8,394 nt of DNA from CAYRVX01 sp964642165. Its GTDB lineage: Bacteria; Planctomycetota; Phycisphaerae; SM23-33. Location: contig CAZXOC010000311.1 in assembly GCA_964642165.1 (NCBI GenBank), forward strand, positions 1-8,394, written 5' to 3'. Numbering within the stretch: position 1 is the first letter of the stretch; every line of letters starts with the position of its first letter. Under the pieces are notes generated by a model, which saw only the letters and a program-made list of their open reading frames with translations, was not told where the DNA came from and did no database searches. Positions 1 to 7,354 of the stretch are shown here, piece after piece. The position numbers were made by a program, and so were the translations under genes.

Positions 1-32
1 GGCCAGGGGGACCGGCGCGGGATCCGACAGGC

Positions 33-62
33 TTGTTGCTTGCGCGGCGGATGGGGTAGAAT
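33..62 (+). promoter_or_regulatory. Candidate sigma70-type promoter for the MBL-fold gene
   Basis: A TTGTTG box (33-38) and a TAGAAT box (57-62) are separated by 18 bases, close to the bacterial housekeeping consensus. A transcript would begin near base 69 and leave about 75 bases before the ATG at 145. I see no gene in bases 1-144. The call is by eye only, and in GC-rich DNA an AT-containing hexamer pair stands out but is not proof. Confidence 0.4.
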
Positions 63-144
63 GCCGGCCACGCGGACCGGGCCTTCGGGCGGCGGCGCGT
101 CGGGCTGAGGACGATGTGTCCGTGACGGCGCGCCCGGGCACTTC

Positions 145-969
145 ATGAGCGTGGAGCTCCTTATCCTGGTGGACAACGTCGCCGGTTCGGCCGAGCTGCG
201 GACCGAGCACGGGCTGTCGATCCTGGTCTCGGGGCCAGGGCGCAAGGTCCTGTTCGACGCCGCCGCCAGCGCCGAGGCGCTGCTGGGCAACGCCGAGAAG
301 CTCGGGGTGGACCTGGGCGCCCTGGACGGCGCGGTGGTCTCCCACGGGCACTACGACCACACGGGGGGGCTGGCGGCCGTCGTGCAGCGGCGGCGCGGGT
401 TGAAGGTCTACGCGCACTCGGCGGCGTTCAGCCGCCGCTGGTCGGACCGGCCGGGCAAGCCCCTGCGGGACGTCTCCTGCCCCCACTCGATCGAGCGCCT
501 GTACCAGTCCGGGGCGGTGTTCCACTCGGTGACGCACCCGGAGCGGCTGGCGGACTGGCTGGTGCTGTCCGGGCCGATCGGCGGGCCGAAGCACGGGCGA
601 GAGGTGTTCGTCGTCCGCCGCGGCGGCGAGATGGTCGTGGACGGCTTCGAGGACGAGATGTGCCTGCTCGTGAGGGGTCAGGTCGGCTGGGCCGTCGTGA
701 CCGGCTGCTGCCACCGCGGGCTGAAGAACACGCTGCGGACGGCGCGGTTCCTGGCGCGGGGGAAGCCGCTGACGGCCGTCGTCGGCGGGCTGCACCTCCG
801 CAGCGCCGGGCCGCAGGAGCTCACCGAGGCCCTCGAGCTGCTTCGCGAGTACGACGTGCGGGACGTCTACCCCTGCCACTGCACCGGCGCCCAGGCCGTC
901 CGCTTCCTCCAGGAACACCTGCCCGGGCACGTCCACCCCATCGCCGGCGGCTCGCGCGTGATCTTCTGA
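145..969 (+). CDS. MBL-fold metallo-hydrolase, dihydropterin-phosphate synthase-like (COG1237 type)
   Basis: This is a 274-residue cytoplasmic protein with no signal peptide. It carries the metallo-beta-lactamase signature HGHYDH (H67, H69, D71, H72) after a short beta-rich start containing EHGLSILV. Later landmarks fit the COG1237 subgroup: TGCCHRG with H190, GGLHL with H217, and PCHCTG with H245. Together these should bind one or two metal ions. The family is named after an archaeal enzyme of methanopterin synthesis (7,8-dihydropterin-6-methyl-4-(beta-D-ribofuranosyl)-aminobenzene-5'-phosphate synthase). Most bacterial members have no proven substrate, so only metal-dependent hydrolase or phosphotransfer chemistry is inferred. 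Planctomycetes are known to carry methanopterin-linked C1 enzymes, so that pathway is possible, but no other gene of it lies here. The ATG at 145 places the first beta strand where the family has it; no strong Shine-Dalgarno precedes it. The gene converges on the TPR gene with a 2-base gap. Confidence 0.85.
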   Translation: MSVELLILVDNVAGSAELRTEHGLSILVSGPGRKVLFDAAASAEALLGNAEKLGVDLGALDGAVVSHGHYDHTGGLAAVVQRRRGLKVYAHSAAFSRRWSDRPGKPLRDVSCPHSIERLYQSGAVFHSVTHPERLADWLVLSGPIGGPKHGREVFVVRRGGEMVVDGFEDEMCLLVRGQVGWAVVTGCCHRGLKNTLRTARFLARGKPLTAVVGGLHLRSAGPQELTEALELLREYDVRDVYPCHCTGAQAVRFLQEHLPGHVHPIAGGSRVIF

Positions 970-971
970 GG

Positions 972-3533
972 CTACCCCGGGGCGCGCCGCAGGCGAGCAA
1001 TGGCGCGCCGAAGGAAGCGGCCGTCGGAATCCCGGCGGCGGTTGAGCTTCTCGGCCAGCGCCAGCAGCCTCCGGTCGGCTCCGGCCTGGACCAAGGCCAC
1101 CAGGAGGACGGCCTTGGTCTGCGCCGGGTGGCCGACGTCTTCCGCGGCCGCCGGGTCCACCGCAGCCCCGCGGCCGAGCATCTCGGCGAACATCCGCTCG
1201 CCCAGGTCGCCGTCGGCGAGCTTCCCTCGCGCTCGCTCACGCCACTCGGCGGCCGCGGGGACGACTCCTTCGGCGTGCAGCGCGACGGAGACGAGCAGGT
1301 CCCAGTACCAGTGCCTGTCGGCGAGCTTCTCCATCCACCTGGCGGCCTCTTCCGGTCGCCCCGCGGCCAGGTGTCCCCTCGCCATGGCGAGCTTGCGCAT
1401 CTCCTCGTTCCGGTATTTCCCGGCGTCGGAGAGCATGGCGTTGGCGTCGCCCTCGAGGTCCATCAGGTACAGGTGGGAGTGCAGGATGAGTTGGTGGGGG
1501 TCCCGGGGGGTCTCGCCGCGGACGGCGCCGGCGAAGGCCTCGTGCGCCTGCCGCGTGCCGCGCCGGTCGCCCTTGGCGATCAGCAACTCCATCAAGCCCA
1601 TGTGGGCGGACAGGTTCAGCGGCGTGTTTCGAAGCACCTGGCGGTACTCCTTCTCCAGGCCCTCGAAGTCGCCCGCGGCGAACCGGGCGGCCCGCAGCAG
1701 GTCGGCGAAGTCGGGGTCGTCCGGGCGGCGGCGACGGGCCCGCGCGGCGGCGTCCCGCGCCTCGGCGAACCGCCCGAGCGACATCATGTGGTAGCTCCTG
1801 CCCCGGAGGGAACAGGCGTGGTTCGGGTCGATCTTCAGCGCCCGGTCCACGTACGGCAGGGCCCGCGAGCTTCGGGGGGGGATCCTCCCGACGAGGTACA
1901 GCAGGTCGGGGTTGTTGGGATCGGCCCGCAGCAGCGCGCGGTACTCGGCCAGCAGCTCCTCGCCCTGGCCCGCCCGCTGGCGCAGGTTCTGCGACCCGCG
2001 GTGCCAGTCGATCAGGATCGGGCGGCGCGACAGCCCCCGCGCGAGGAACGCCCGGCAGCGATCCAGCCGCTTCTTCTGGCCCGCCAGTGTCGTGTACTGC
2101 CGGAGCAGGTGCTGGTCGTCGGGGCGGACCCACAGGTGCGCCTCGGCGTACGTCAGCAGGTGTTTCGTGGGCACCTTCCCCTCCGCCGCCAGGGCGGAGA
2201 TCACCTGCCACGGTTCGGCGTCGAGGATCCCCAGACCCGTTCGGTAGACCACCTGGCCGGCGTGGTCCAGATCGACGCTCTCGGGGAGGTCCTCCCAGAG
2301 GCGGTCGGGCTCGCCGGTCCGGAAGAAGCTCCGGCCGACGTGGAACCGCTCGGTGCTGGCGGCCCGTGCCTTCCGCTTGCTGTCGCTGTAGGCGGCCCGC
2401 TGCCACGTCAGCGCTGCGGCCCCGAAGGGGTTCAGCACGTAGACGTGGTCGTCGAAGAAGCGCCCGAGGAAGCCGCCGCTGGGCAGCGTGAAGCTCTCCT
2501 GCTTCCGACGCCCGGTGGCGTCGACGAACGTGACCTCGTGCGCGCCCTCGGGGATGCGGATCTCCTGGCGCTCGCCGCCGGCGACGGTCCGCGACGGGCC
2601 GTCGGTGATCTCGACCTGCACGGGCGTCGGCAGCCCGTTGACGACGTGGACGAGCCGGTGCGTCCGCACGTACCAGCTCGCCCCGTGCAGAGACGCCCCG
2701 GCGATCACCAGGACCAGGACCGCCCGCGCCGGCCAGGTCTTCATCAGGGGCTTCGGCGGGCACATCGGGTGGTCCGTGGGCACGAGCCGCTCGCTGGCGA
2801 GCACGAGCTTGCGGAACGGCCGGTGCTTGCGAAGCGCGGGGCTCTGCGCCAGCGCGGCCCGGAGGACCTCCAGGGCCTGCTCGTGGTCCTGGTTGGCCTG
2901 GAACGCCTCGGCGAGCATCATCATCACGGCCGGGTCGTGCTCCTCGCCGGGCGGCTCCATGAAGCGGAGCAGCTCGCGGGCGCGGTCGGGCCGGCCGGCC
3001 TGGATGGCGGCGATGCCCACGGCTCGCCTGGCCTGCGTGTTCTCCGGCTCCAGCGCCAGCGAGCGGGCGAAGGCCGCATCGGCGTCGGCGTCGCGCCCGG
3101 CGGACTCGTAGCAGGCGCCCAGCATGAGCTGCACGTCGGCGTTCGCGGCGAAGCGCCGCGCCATCCGATCGGCGAGCGCCGCCGCCTCCTGTCGCTGATC
3201 GAGAGACAGGAGCATGGAGAGATGCCCCATGGCCAGTTCCGGGTCGTCCGGCCGGCGGGAGACTTCGGCCGCGCCGTCGGTCACGGCCTGCCGGACGAAC
3301 TGCTCCCACTGGTGCGCCGGCACGGCCCGGTGGCGGGTGCACGACGGGCAGTAGTCCAGGATCTGCTTCCGGCCCAGCGGGACGACCGGGATGAAGAAGA
3401 TCGTGAACCACAGCCGCGTCTCGTAGTCCTGCAGCTCCACCTGCCGATGGCAGTGCTCGCAGGTGCCTGCGTGACAGCGCAGGTTCTTCCGCCCGTAGTA
3501 GGTCGTGCCGATCCCGTTGTAGGTCGTAGGCAT
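972..3533 (-). CDS. Zinc-ribbon, single-TM, TPR-repeat protein
   Basis: This 853-residue protein starts with NGIGTTYYGRKN and a zinc ribbon whose ligand pairs are C25/C28 and C62/C65. Between the pairs is the hydrophobic stretch WFTIFFIPVVPLG. Residues about 95-250 form helical TPR-like repeats. A membrane helix spans about 268-288. It is followed by a small PEGA-like beta domain (about 294-350; VNGLPTPVQVEI, then RIPEGAHEVTF). The rest, to the C-terminus, is again TPR-like, with repeats such as ALKIDPNH and LRADPNNPDLLYLVG. The layout suggests a cytoplasmic ribbon plus TPR arm and an extracytoplasmic TPR arm, that is, a scaffold for protein contacts; no catalytic motif is visible. The start is supported by GGGGA on the minus strand (3541-3545), 7 bases from the ATG. 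The stop TAG (972-974) abuts the convergent MBL gene. I recall the N-terminal ribbon as common in planctomycete TPR proteins. Function unknown. Confidence 0.85.
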   Translation of the reverse strand: MPTTYNGIGTTYYGRKNLRCHAGTCEHCHRQVELQDYETRLWFTIFFIPVVPLGRKQILDYCPSCTRHRAVPAHQWEQFVRQAVTDGAAEVSRRPDDPELAMGHLSMLLSLDQRQEAAALADRMARRFAANADVQLMLGACYESAGRDADADAAFARSLALEPENTQARRAVGIAAIQAGRPDRARELLRFMEPPGEEHDPAVMMMLAEAFQANQDHEQALEVLRAALAQSPALRKHRPFRKLVLASERLVPTDHPMCPPKPLMKTWPARAVLVLVIAGASLHGASWYVRTHRLVHVVNGLPTPVQVEITDGPSRTVAGGERQEIRIPEGAHEVTFVDATGRRKQESFTLPSGGFLGRFFDDHVYVLNPFGAAALTWQRAAYSDSKRKARAASTERFHVGRSFFRTGEPDRLWEDLPESVDLDHAGQVVYRTGLGILDAEPWQVISALAAEGKVPTKHLLTYAEAHLWVRPDDQHLLRQYTTLAGQKKRLDRCRAFLARGLSRRPILIDWHRGSQNLRQRAGQGEELLAEYRALLRADPNNPDLLYLVGRIPPRSSRALPYVDRALKIDPNHACSLRGRSYHMMSLGRFAEARDAAARARRRRPDDPDFADLLRAARFAAGDFEGLEKEYRQVLRNTPLNLSAHMGLMELLIAKGDRRGTRQAHEAFAGAVRGETPRDPHQLILHSHLYLMDLEGDANAMLSDAGKYRNEEMRKLAMARGHLAAGRPEEAARWMEKLADRHWYWDLLVSVALHAEGVVPAAAEWRERARGKLADGDLGERMFAEMLGRGAAVDPAAAEDVGHPAQTKAVLLVALVQAGADRRLLALAEKLNRRRDSDGRFLRRAIARLRRAPG

Positions 3534-3589
3534 CGCGTGCTCCCCGTGCGCCGTCCGGGCGAGCCGTCGAAGCAGGTAGGCGGAGGCCC

Positions 3590-3616
3590 CCGGGCGGTCT
3601 GACCCAAGCCGCCCGG
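3590..3616. other. GC-rich hairpin between the cupin and TPR genes
   Basis: A perfect 8-base inverted repeat, CCGGGCGG (3590-3597) and CCGCCCGG (3609-3616), encloses an 11-base loop. It lies downstream of the cupin and about 57 bases upstream of the TPR start, both on the minus strand. No T-tract follows on either strand, so it is not a standard intrinsic terminator. It could pause transcription between the two genes or be part of the TPR leader. GC-rich DNA forms such repeats by chance. I see no convincing promoter or gene in 3534-3703. Confidence 0.3.
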
Positions 3617-3703
3617 CAACCCGGCCGGTACGACACGTGCGATCATGTCACAAGCCACTGGCGTCCGCAAGCGCTGCGGCTCGGCGCCCGCGCCGGTGCC
3701 GAC

Positions 3704-4030
3704 TCACGGCGCCCGGAGGATCAGGAACATCGCCCGGCAGGGCACGGTGGTGTGGTTGGTCAGGTGGTGCTCCTCGCCGGCCTCGACGAGCACCCAGTCG
3801 CCGGCCCGGGCCACGTCCGTCGGACCGCCGGCAATGGGCACGGTGATCGCGCCCGACAGGATGACGAAGACCTCGTCGTGCTCGTGGACGTGCTGCTCGC
3901 CGTCGTGCGCCCGCCGGCCGGGCGCGAACTCCGCCACGCCGCAGGCGACCACCGTCCGGTTCAGGAACACGTCCCGGACGGCCGCGGCGTTCTCGGATGG
4001 GGGCGTCTCCAGGGCTCGAATGACCTTCAT
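3704..4030 (-). CDS. Small single-domain cupin protein
   Basis: This 108-residue protein consists of one cupin barrel. Motif 1 reads HVHEHDE and then a glycine after six residues, giving the HxH(x)3E(x)6G pattern with H47, H49, E53 and G60. Motif 2 reads GDWVLVEAGEEHHLTN, giving G77, H88 and N92. H47, H49, E53 and H88 should bind one metal ion. The usual proline of motif 2 is replaced by glutamate (E83). The length is normal for a mono-domain cupin. Such proteins may be isomerases, dioxygenases, sugar-binding proteins or regulators, and the sequence does not decide between them. The start is supported by GAGGAG on the minus strand (complement of 4038-4043), 7 bases from the ATG, and by a promoter-like pair just upstream. 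It lies 170 bases upstream of the TPR gene on the same strand, so read-through is possible. Confidence 0.85.
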   Translation of the reverse strand: MKVIRALETPPSENAAAVRDVFLNRTVVACGVAEFAPGRRAHDGEQHVHEHDEVFVILSGAITVPIAGGPTDVARAGDWVLVEAGEEHHLTNHTTVPCRAMFLILRAP

Positions 4031-4056
4031 GGCATCGCTCCTCGTGAACGCTCGCC

Positions 4057-4084
4057 ATTATCGACGCATCGACAGCGCCTGCAA
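4057..4084 (-). promoter_or_regulatory. Candidate sigma70-type promoter for the cupin gene
   Basis: Read on the minus strand, TTGCAG (complement of 4079-4084) and GATAAT (complement of 4057-4062) are 16 bases apart. The second hexamer is close to the -10 consensus in an otherwise GC-rich stretch. Transcription would begin near 4050, giving a leader of about 20 bases that contains the GAGGAG ribosome binding site of the cupin. Judged by eye only. Confidence 0.5.
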
Positions 4085-4150
4085 TGCGGCGGCGCAGCGG
4101 GTACGATCGGGAGGACGATCGCGCTTGCCGGCCGCACCGCGGTGGCGGGC

Positions 4151-4179
4151 TTGATCCGCCGCGCGGCGCGGGCGACAAT
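4151..4179 (+). promoter_or_regulatory. Candidate sigma70-type promoter for the PQQ-propeller operon
   Basis: TTGATC (4151-4156) and GACAAT (4174-4179) are exactly 17 bases apart, and transcription would begin about 35 bases before the ATG at 4221. Together with the cupin promoter on the other strand it fills the 190-base divergent intergenic region. I see no small gene or RNA in that region. Both hexamers are imperfect. Confidence 0.4.
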
Positions 4180-4220
4180 CGCCGGCCGCTGACCCGTTTG
4201 GGCACTCGAGGGACCAGGCC

Positions 4221-5492
4221 ATGCGTCGATTGGCACTCACCGTGGGCGTCGTGCTGGGGATCTTGGGTCTGCCTGCCGTCGCGGGCGAAGCGCCTCCTCC
4301 GGCCGCCGGGAACTGGCCGCAGTTCGGCGGGCCGCGCGGCGACGGCCACGCCGAGGCGAAGCACCTGCCGCTGACGTGGGGGGAGTCGCGGAACGTGCGG
4401 TGGAAGACGGCCATCCACGGCCGCGGGTGGTCGTCGCCGGTGATCTGGGGCCGGCAGGTCTGGGTCACCACGGCCACGAGGGACGGCCGGCAGTTGTTCG
4501 CCGTCTGCGTGGACCGCGACACGGGCAAGGTCGTCCGCGACGTGAAGGTCTTCCGCGTGACCCGGCCGCAGAAGATCGCCGGCGTCAACAGCCACGCCTC
4601 GCCCACGCCGGTCATCGAGGCCGGGCGGATCTACGTGCACTACGGCGCGTACGGGACGGCGTGCCTCGACACGCGGACTGGCGAGACGCTCTGGCAGCGC
4701 CGCGACCTGACCTGCGACCACCACATGGGTGCCGGCTCGTCGCCGATCCTGTTCGGCGAGCGGCTGATCTTCCACGTCGACGGCTGCGACGTGCAGTACG
4801 TCGTCGCGCTGGACAAGGCCACCGGCAAGACCGTCTGGAAGACCGACCGCTCCGTGGATTACCGTCAGGTGAACCGGTACCACCGCAAGGGCTTCTGCAC
4901 GCCGAGCGTGATCGAGTCGGGCGGGCGGCTCCAGCTCATCAGCCCCGGCAGCAAGGCCGCCATGGCCTACGACCCGCGGACGGGCAAGGAGCTGTGGAAG
5001 GTCCGCTACTACGGCTGGTCGATGGTGCCGCGGCCGCTGTTCGGCCACGGGCTGGCCTTCCTGGTCATCGACTACGACCATCCCGAGCTGTGGGCGGTGC
5101 GGCCGGGCGGCAGCGGCGACGTCACCGACACGCACGTGGCGTGGAAGATCGAGCGCGGCAAGGGCATGCCCGCCACGCCATCGCTGCTGCTGATCGGCAA
5201 GCTGCTGTTCGCCGTCAACGACAAGGGCAGCGCGTTCTGCATCGAGGCCCGGACGGGCGAGGTCGTCTGGCGCCAGCGCCTCGGCGGAACGTTCGCCGCC
5301 TCGCCGATCTACGCCGACGGCCGCATCTACCTGTGCAGCCACAAGGCCGCCACCACCGTCATCGAGCCCGCGCGCGAGTTCAAGCAACTGGCCGTCAACC
5401 GCCTCGACGGGCGCATGCAGGCCTCCCCCGCGGCGGTCGGCGGCGCCCTGTTCCTCCGCACCGAGACGCACCTGTACCGCATCGGGACCTGA
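4221..5492 (+). CDS. Secreted PQQ-like beta-propeller protein (BamB-type fold)
   Basis: This 423-residue protein has a Sec signal peptide: RR at residues 2-3, a hydrophobic core at 4-17 and likely cleavage after AVA (19-21). The mature start, NWPQFGGPRGDG, is typical of planctomycete secreted PQQ-repeat proteins. Propeller blades recur as SSPVIWGRQVWV, SPTPVIEAGRIYV, SSPILFGERLIF, TPSVIESGGRLQL, ATPSLLLIGKLLF, AASPIYADGRIYL and ASPAAVGGALFL. Several end in the PQQ-repeat turn, such as DTRTGETLW, DKATGKTVW, DPRTGKELW and EARTGEVVW. I count about eight blades. The fold serves either quinoprotein dehydrogenases or protein scaffolds such as BamB. No dehydrogenase active-site signature is evident, so a periplasmic binding or assembly role is more likely, and cofactor binding is unproven. 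GAGGGA (4208-4213), 7 bases before the ATG, supports the start. It is probably the first gene of a run that continues to the window end. Confidence 0.88.
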   Translation: MRRLALTVGVVLGILGLPAVAGEAPPPAAGNWPQFGGPRGDGHAEAKHLPLTWGESRNVRWKTAIHGRGWSSPVIWGRQVWVTTATRDGRQLFAVCVDRDTGKVVRDVKVFRVTRPQKIAGVNSHASPTPVIEAGRIYVHYGAYGTACLDTRTGETLWQRRDLTCDHHMGAGSSPILFGERLIFHVDGCDVQYVVALDKATGKTVWKTDRSVDYRQVNRYHRKGFCTPSVIESGGRLQLISPGSKAAMAYDPRTGKELWKVRYYGWSMVPRPLFGHGLAFLVIDYDHPELWAVRPGGSGDVTDTHVAWKIERGKGMPATPSLLLIGKLLFAVNDKGSAFCIEARTGEVVWRQRLGGTFAASPIYADGRIYLCSHKAATTVIEPAREFKQLAVNRLDGRMQASPAAVGGALFLRTETHLYRIGT

Positions 5493-5498
5493 CGCGAG

Positions 5499-5515
5499 CC
5501 GGGCTCGGCGCCCGG
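5499..5515 (+). other. Short GC hairpin after the PQQ gene
   Basis: CCGGGC (5499-5504) and GCCCGG (5510-5515) can pair across a 5-base loop, in the 36-base gap between the PQQ stop and the next possible start at 5529. No T-run follows, so it is unlikely to be a full terminator. It may lower or pause read-through into the next genes, or stabilise the end of the PQQ message. Confidence 0.3.
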
Positions 5516-5517
5516 AC

Positions 5518-5582
5518 GAGGGATGATCATGGGCAACGGCTTCCTCATCGGGATCGCCGCCGCCGTGCCCGCCTGCCGGACG
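5518..5582 (+). other. Ribosome binding site plus out-of-frame signal-like leader
   Basis: GAGGG (5518-5522) sits 6 bases before the ATG at 5529, a good initiation context. The frame from that ATG begins MGNGFLIGIAAAVPAC, a hydrophobic signal-like stretch ending in a possible lipobox-like VPAC, but it reaches a stop at 5625-5627 after 32 codons. The Ig-like protein lies in another frame from about 5585. Loss of one base near 5565-5582 would explain both halves as one exported protein. The leader lacks the usual positive charge before its hydrophobic core, so chance is possible. Confidence 0.4.
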
Positions 5583-5584
5583 AG

Positions 5585-5902
5585 ATGTTCACGGTCGGCC
5601 AGGGGGAACAGGTTATACTGGAGCTGAAGAACGTCGGCACGAGCAACGTCCCGGTCGGTCGGTGGATCATCACGGGACACGAGGACGTTCTGGCCTTCGA
5701 TAACGTGGCGGATTTCGGTCCGCTCAATGGCGGGCAGACCAAGGAAATCCAAATCAACATGCGATGCATCGCCGCGGGTCAAGCGACGCTTCACGTGACG
5801 ATCCTGAGATGCGCCAATGCCCAGAGAGAGTGGGTCGTGTCGACGCCTGTGGGGACCGGCGAGAATGACTCCCGCGATGGAGACATGACGTGCAATCCGT
5901 AA
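5585..5902 (+). CDS. Small Ig-like beta-rich protein, probably 5'-frameshifted
   Basis: This 105-residue reading frame alternates hydrophobic strands and turns: VGQGEQVILELKNVG, VPVGRWIITGHEDVLAF, PLNGGQTKEIQINM and GQATLHVTILRCA. This is the pattern of an immunoglobulin-like beta-sandwich of the kind found in envelope proteins. No catalytic motif is seen and I do not recognise a named family. The ATG at 5585 has only a weak preceding GGACGAG, whereas a much better ribosome binding site and signal-like leader begin at 5529 in another frame. The intact gene may therefore have started there and been broken by a one-base loss, or by an assembly error. If 5585 is the true start, the protein has no export signal, which is odd among envelope neighbours. 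It ends in a charged, glycine-rich tail, and its stop codon runs into the ribosome binding site of the next gene. Base composition looks less GC-rich than upstream. Confidence 0.6.
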   Translation: MFTVGQGEQVILELKNVGTSNVPVGRWIITGHEDVLAFDNVADFGPLNGGQTKEIQINMRCIAAGQATLHVTILRCANAQREWVVSTPVGTGENDSRDGDMTCNP

Positions 5903-5914
5903 GGAGACAATCCA

Positions 5915-7354
5915 ATGCAAGGAAGAAACCCCAGTTCACGTGGGTGGGCGTCTCTTTGGCGGCTCCGTCTCTCTCTGGTGTTTGCCGTGCTGGCGATCGC
6001 CGTGGGGGTATACGTGGTGTGCCGCGCACTGGGCGGTGGCGACCCCGCCGGCCGTTCACGGCCGGCCGCGGGCAAGGGCGAGCCGGCCCGGACGCCACAA
6101 GCCGCGCTGCTGGAGATCCGCGTGAAGCTGGATCCCAACAGCGACAAGGCGCCCCGCGCCGCTGCCTACGACGTCGCGGGGACCTCCGTGCGCGTCGGCG
6201 ACGACAAACGGCTGAGGCAGCTCATCCGCGCTGCCCAAGCCAGGGCGGCGGCCGCGAAACGCGGGCCGCTGGGTGTCCGCATCGTCGCCGATCAAGCGGC
6301 GCCCTGGCGGGACGTCGGCCCGACGGTGCGTGCGCCCGGGGCCTGCGGCGTGCGGAAGGTCACGTTGGCTTCCCTGGCGCCCGACAAGGCCGGGGGCGCT
6401 GAGGCACGGGCCCGCCGCAGTGTCTCGGTAACGCTCACGCTGCCGAAAGGACCGTCCCCCATGCCCGTTTGCATTGCCATCTATCACTCCCCGGATCGGA
6501 TGAGGCCGAACTACGTGGTGAGGGGGCGTCCCTTGCCCATCGACAGCGATGCGGAGCTGCGCCGCTACATGACGACGAGGAAGGACCAGCACGGCCAGGC
6601 CCTGCCCGTCCTCATGCAGCCCAAGGACAGCGTGCCCGTGGAGTTCGTGGTCGGGGCAACCGCCGCCGCCCAAGCCGCCGGATACACCGACATCGGCTAC
6701 TTCCCCGAGCACGTGCTCTTCCTCGGGGGCGCGGCGTCGGGGCTTGCGCTGGGGCTGAGCCTGGACAAGGAGGCGTACGACACGTCCGAGGCGATCAACG
6801 CCACGCTGACCCTCCGCAATACGGGCGAGGAGGAGATCGTCATCCCGATGGGACAAGACAAGCACGCCAAAGACTACTTCTTTGACTTCGTCTTCCTCGG
6901 AAGCTGGGGACACGACGAGGTTGGGAGGTCCACGCGCAAGAGCTTCCTCCCTCCCGGTGATTGGATCTCCCCCTACGAAGGCATTCACCTGGTCCGCCTT
7001 CTCCCCGGCAAGACGCATACCGTGACGGTGCGGGACGTGTTGCCCCTTCGGAGCACGTGGGCGGGGTACATGCGTCAGCACTACAAGGTAGCGGCCGTGT
7101 ACCGGTCCTACGGCGTGGGCTACTCAATGTCCCCGCACACGCCGGAGACCCGGACGAAGAACGTCTGGGACGGGATGATCATCTCCAACTGGACGAAGAT
7201 CAACCGGATCGAGATGGATCCGAACCATCCCTATCTGGACCCGAATTTCCCTATCCTCCTCGATGCGAACGACCCGAGGCTGAAGGGGGACCGCCGGGAG
7301 CCCAGCCGGGAGCAGCGCAAGAAGAGAACTAACACTCAAGGGGCAGGGGAATGA
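5915..7354 (+). CDS. Membrane-anchored protein: two ExbD/TolR-like domains plus beta-sandwich
   Basis: This 479-residue protein has a short basic N-terminus and one membrane helix (about 19-38), then a Gly/Pro/Arg-rich linker. Residues about 64-155 resemble the periplasmic ExbD/TolR domain: SVRVGDDKRLRQLI, then GVRIVADQAAPWRDV, then CGVRKVTLAS. Residues about 170-262 repeat the pattern: LPIDSDAELRRYM, ALPVLMQPKDSVPVEFV, AAGYTDIGYF. Residues about 276-432 form a beta-sandwich homologous to that of the gene at 7471 (KEAYDT, PGKTHTV, AVYR, ISN). The tail is charged and probably disordered. ExbD and TolR work as dimers coupled to proton-driven ExbB/TolQ motors through a membrane aspartate; the helix here has no aspartate and no ExbB partner is visible. 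A peptidoglycan- or partner-binding envelope role is inferred. AAGGAG (5901-5906), 8 bases before the ATG, supports the start. The stop overlaps the next ATG as ATGA. Confidence 0.75.
   Translation: MQGRNPSSRGWASLWRLRLSLVFAVLAIAVGVYVVCRALGGGDPAGRSRPAAGKGEPARTPQAALLEIRVKLDPNSDKAPRAAAYDVAGTSVRVGDDKRLRQLIRAAQARAAAAKRGPLGVRIVADQAAPWRDVGPTVRAPGACGVRKVTLASLAPDKAGGAEARARRSVSVTLTLPKGPSPMPVCIAIYHSPDRMRPNYVVRGRPLPIDSDAELRRYMTTRKDQHGQALPVLMQPKDSVPVEFVVGATAAAQAAGYTDIGYFPEHVLFLGGAASGLALGLSLDKEAYDTSEAINATLTLRNTGEEEIVIPMGQDKHAKDYFFDFVFLGSWGHDEVGRSTRKSFLPPGDWISPYEGIHLVRLLPGKTHTVTVRDVLPLRSTWAGYMRQHYKVAAVYRSYGVGYSMSPHTPETRTKNVWDGMIISNWTKINRIEMDPNHPYLDPNFPILLDANDPRLKGDRREPSREQRKKRTNTQGAGE

Noticed and set aside
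660..3602. 980-codon open frame on the plus strand opposite the TPR gene
   Set aside because: Its product is an Arg/Pro/Gly-rich composition without domains, as expected for the antisense of a GC-rich gene, while the minus-strand frame has a clear zinc ribbon, membrane helix and TPRs. It also overlaps the end of the MBL gene.
1237..3636. 799-codon open frame on the minus strand overlapping the TPR gene
   Set aside because: It is an out-of-frame shadow of 972-3533 with low-complexity Arg/Pro/Ala content and no recognisable motif.
3648..5471. 607-codon open frame on the minus strand across the cupin and PQQ genes
   Set aside because: It runs antisense to a clear PQQ propeller and across the divergent promoter region, and it is out of frame with the cupin. 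Its composition is that of a shadow.
4376..5584. Plus-strand open frame joining the PQQ region to the Ig-like protein as one 508-codon protein
   Set aside because: The part before about 5570 is a shifted reading of the PQQ gene, rich in Arg and Pro. Only the last part, from about 5585, looks like real protein.
6056..7081. 341-codon open frame on the minus strand opposite the ExbD-like gene
   Set aside because: No domain is visible, its composition is shadow-like, and the plus-strand gene has a ribosome binding site, a membrane helix and recognisable domains.
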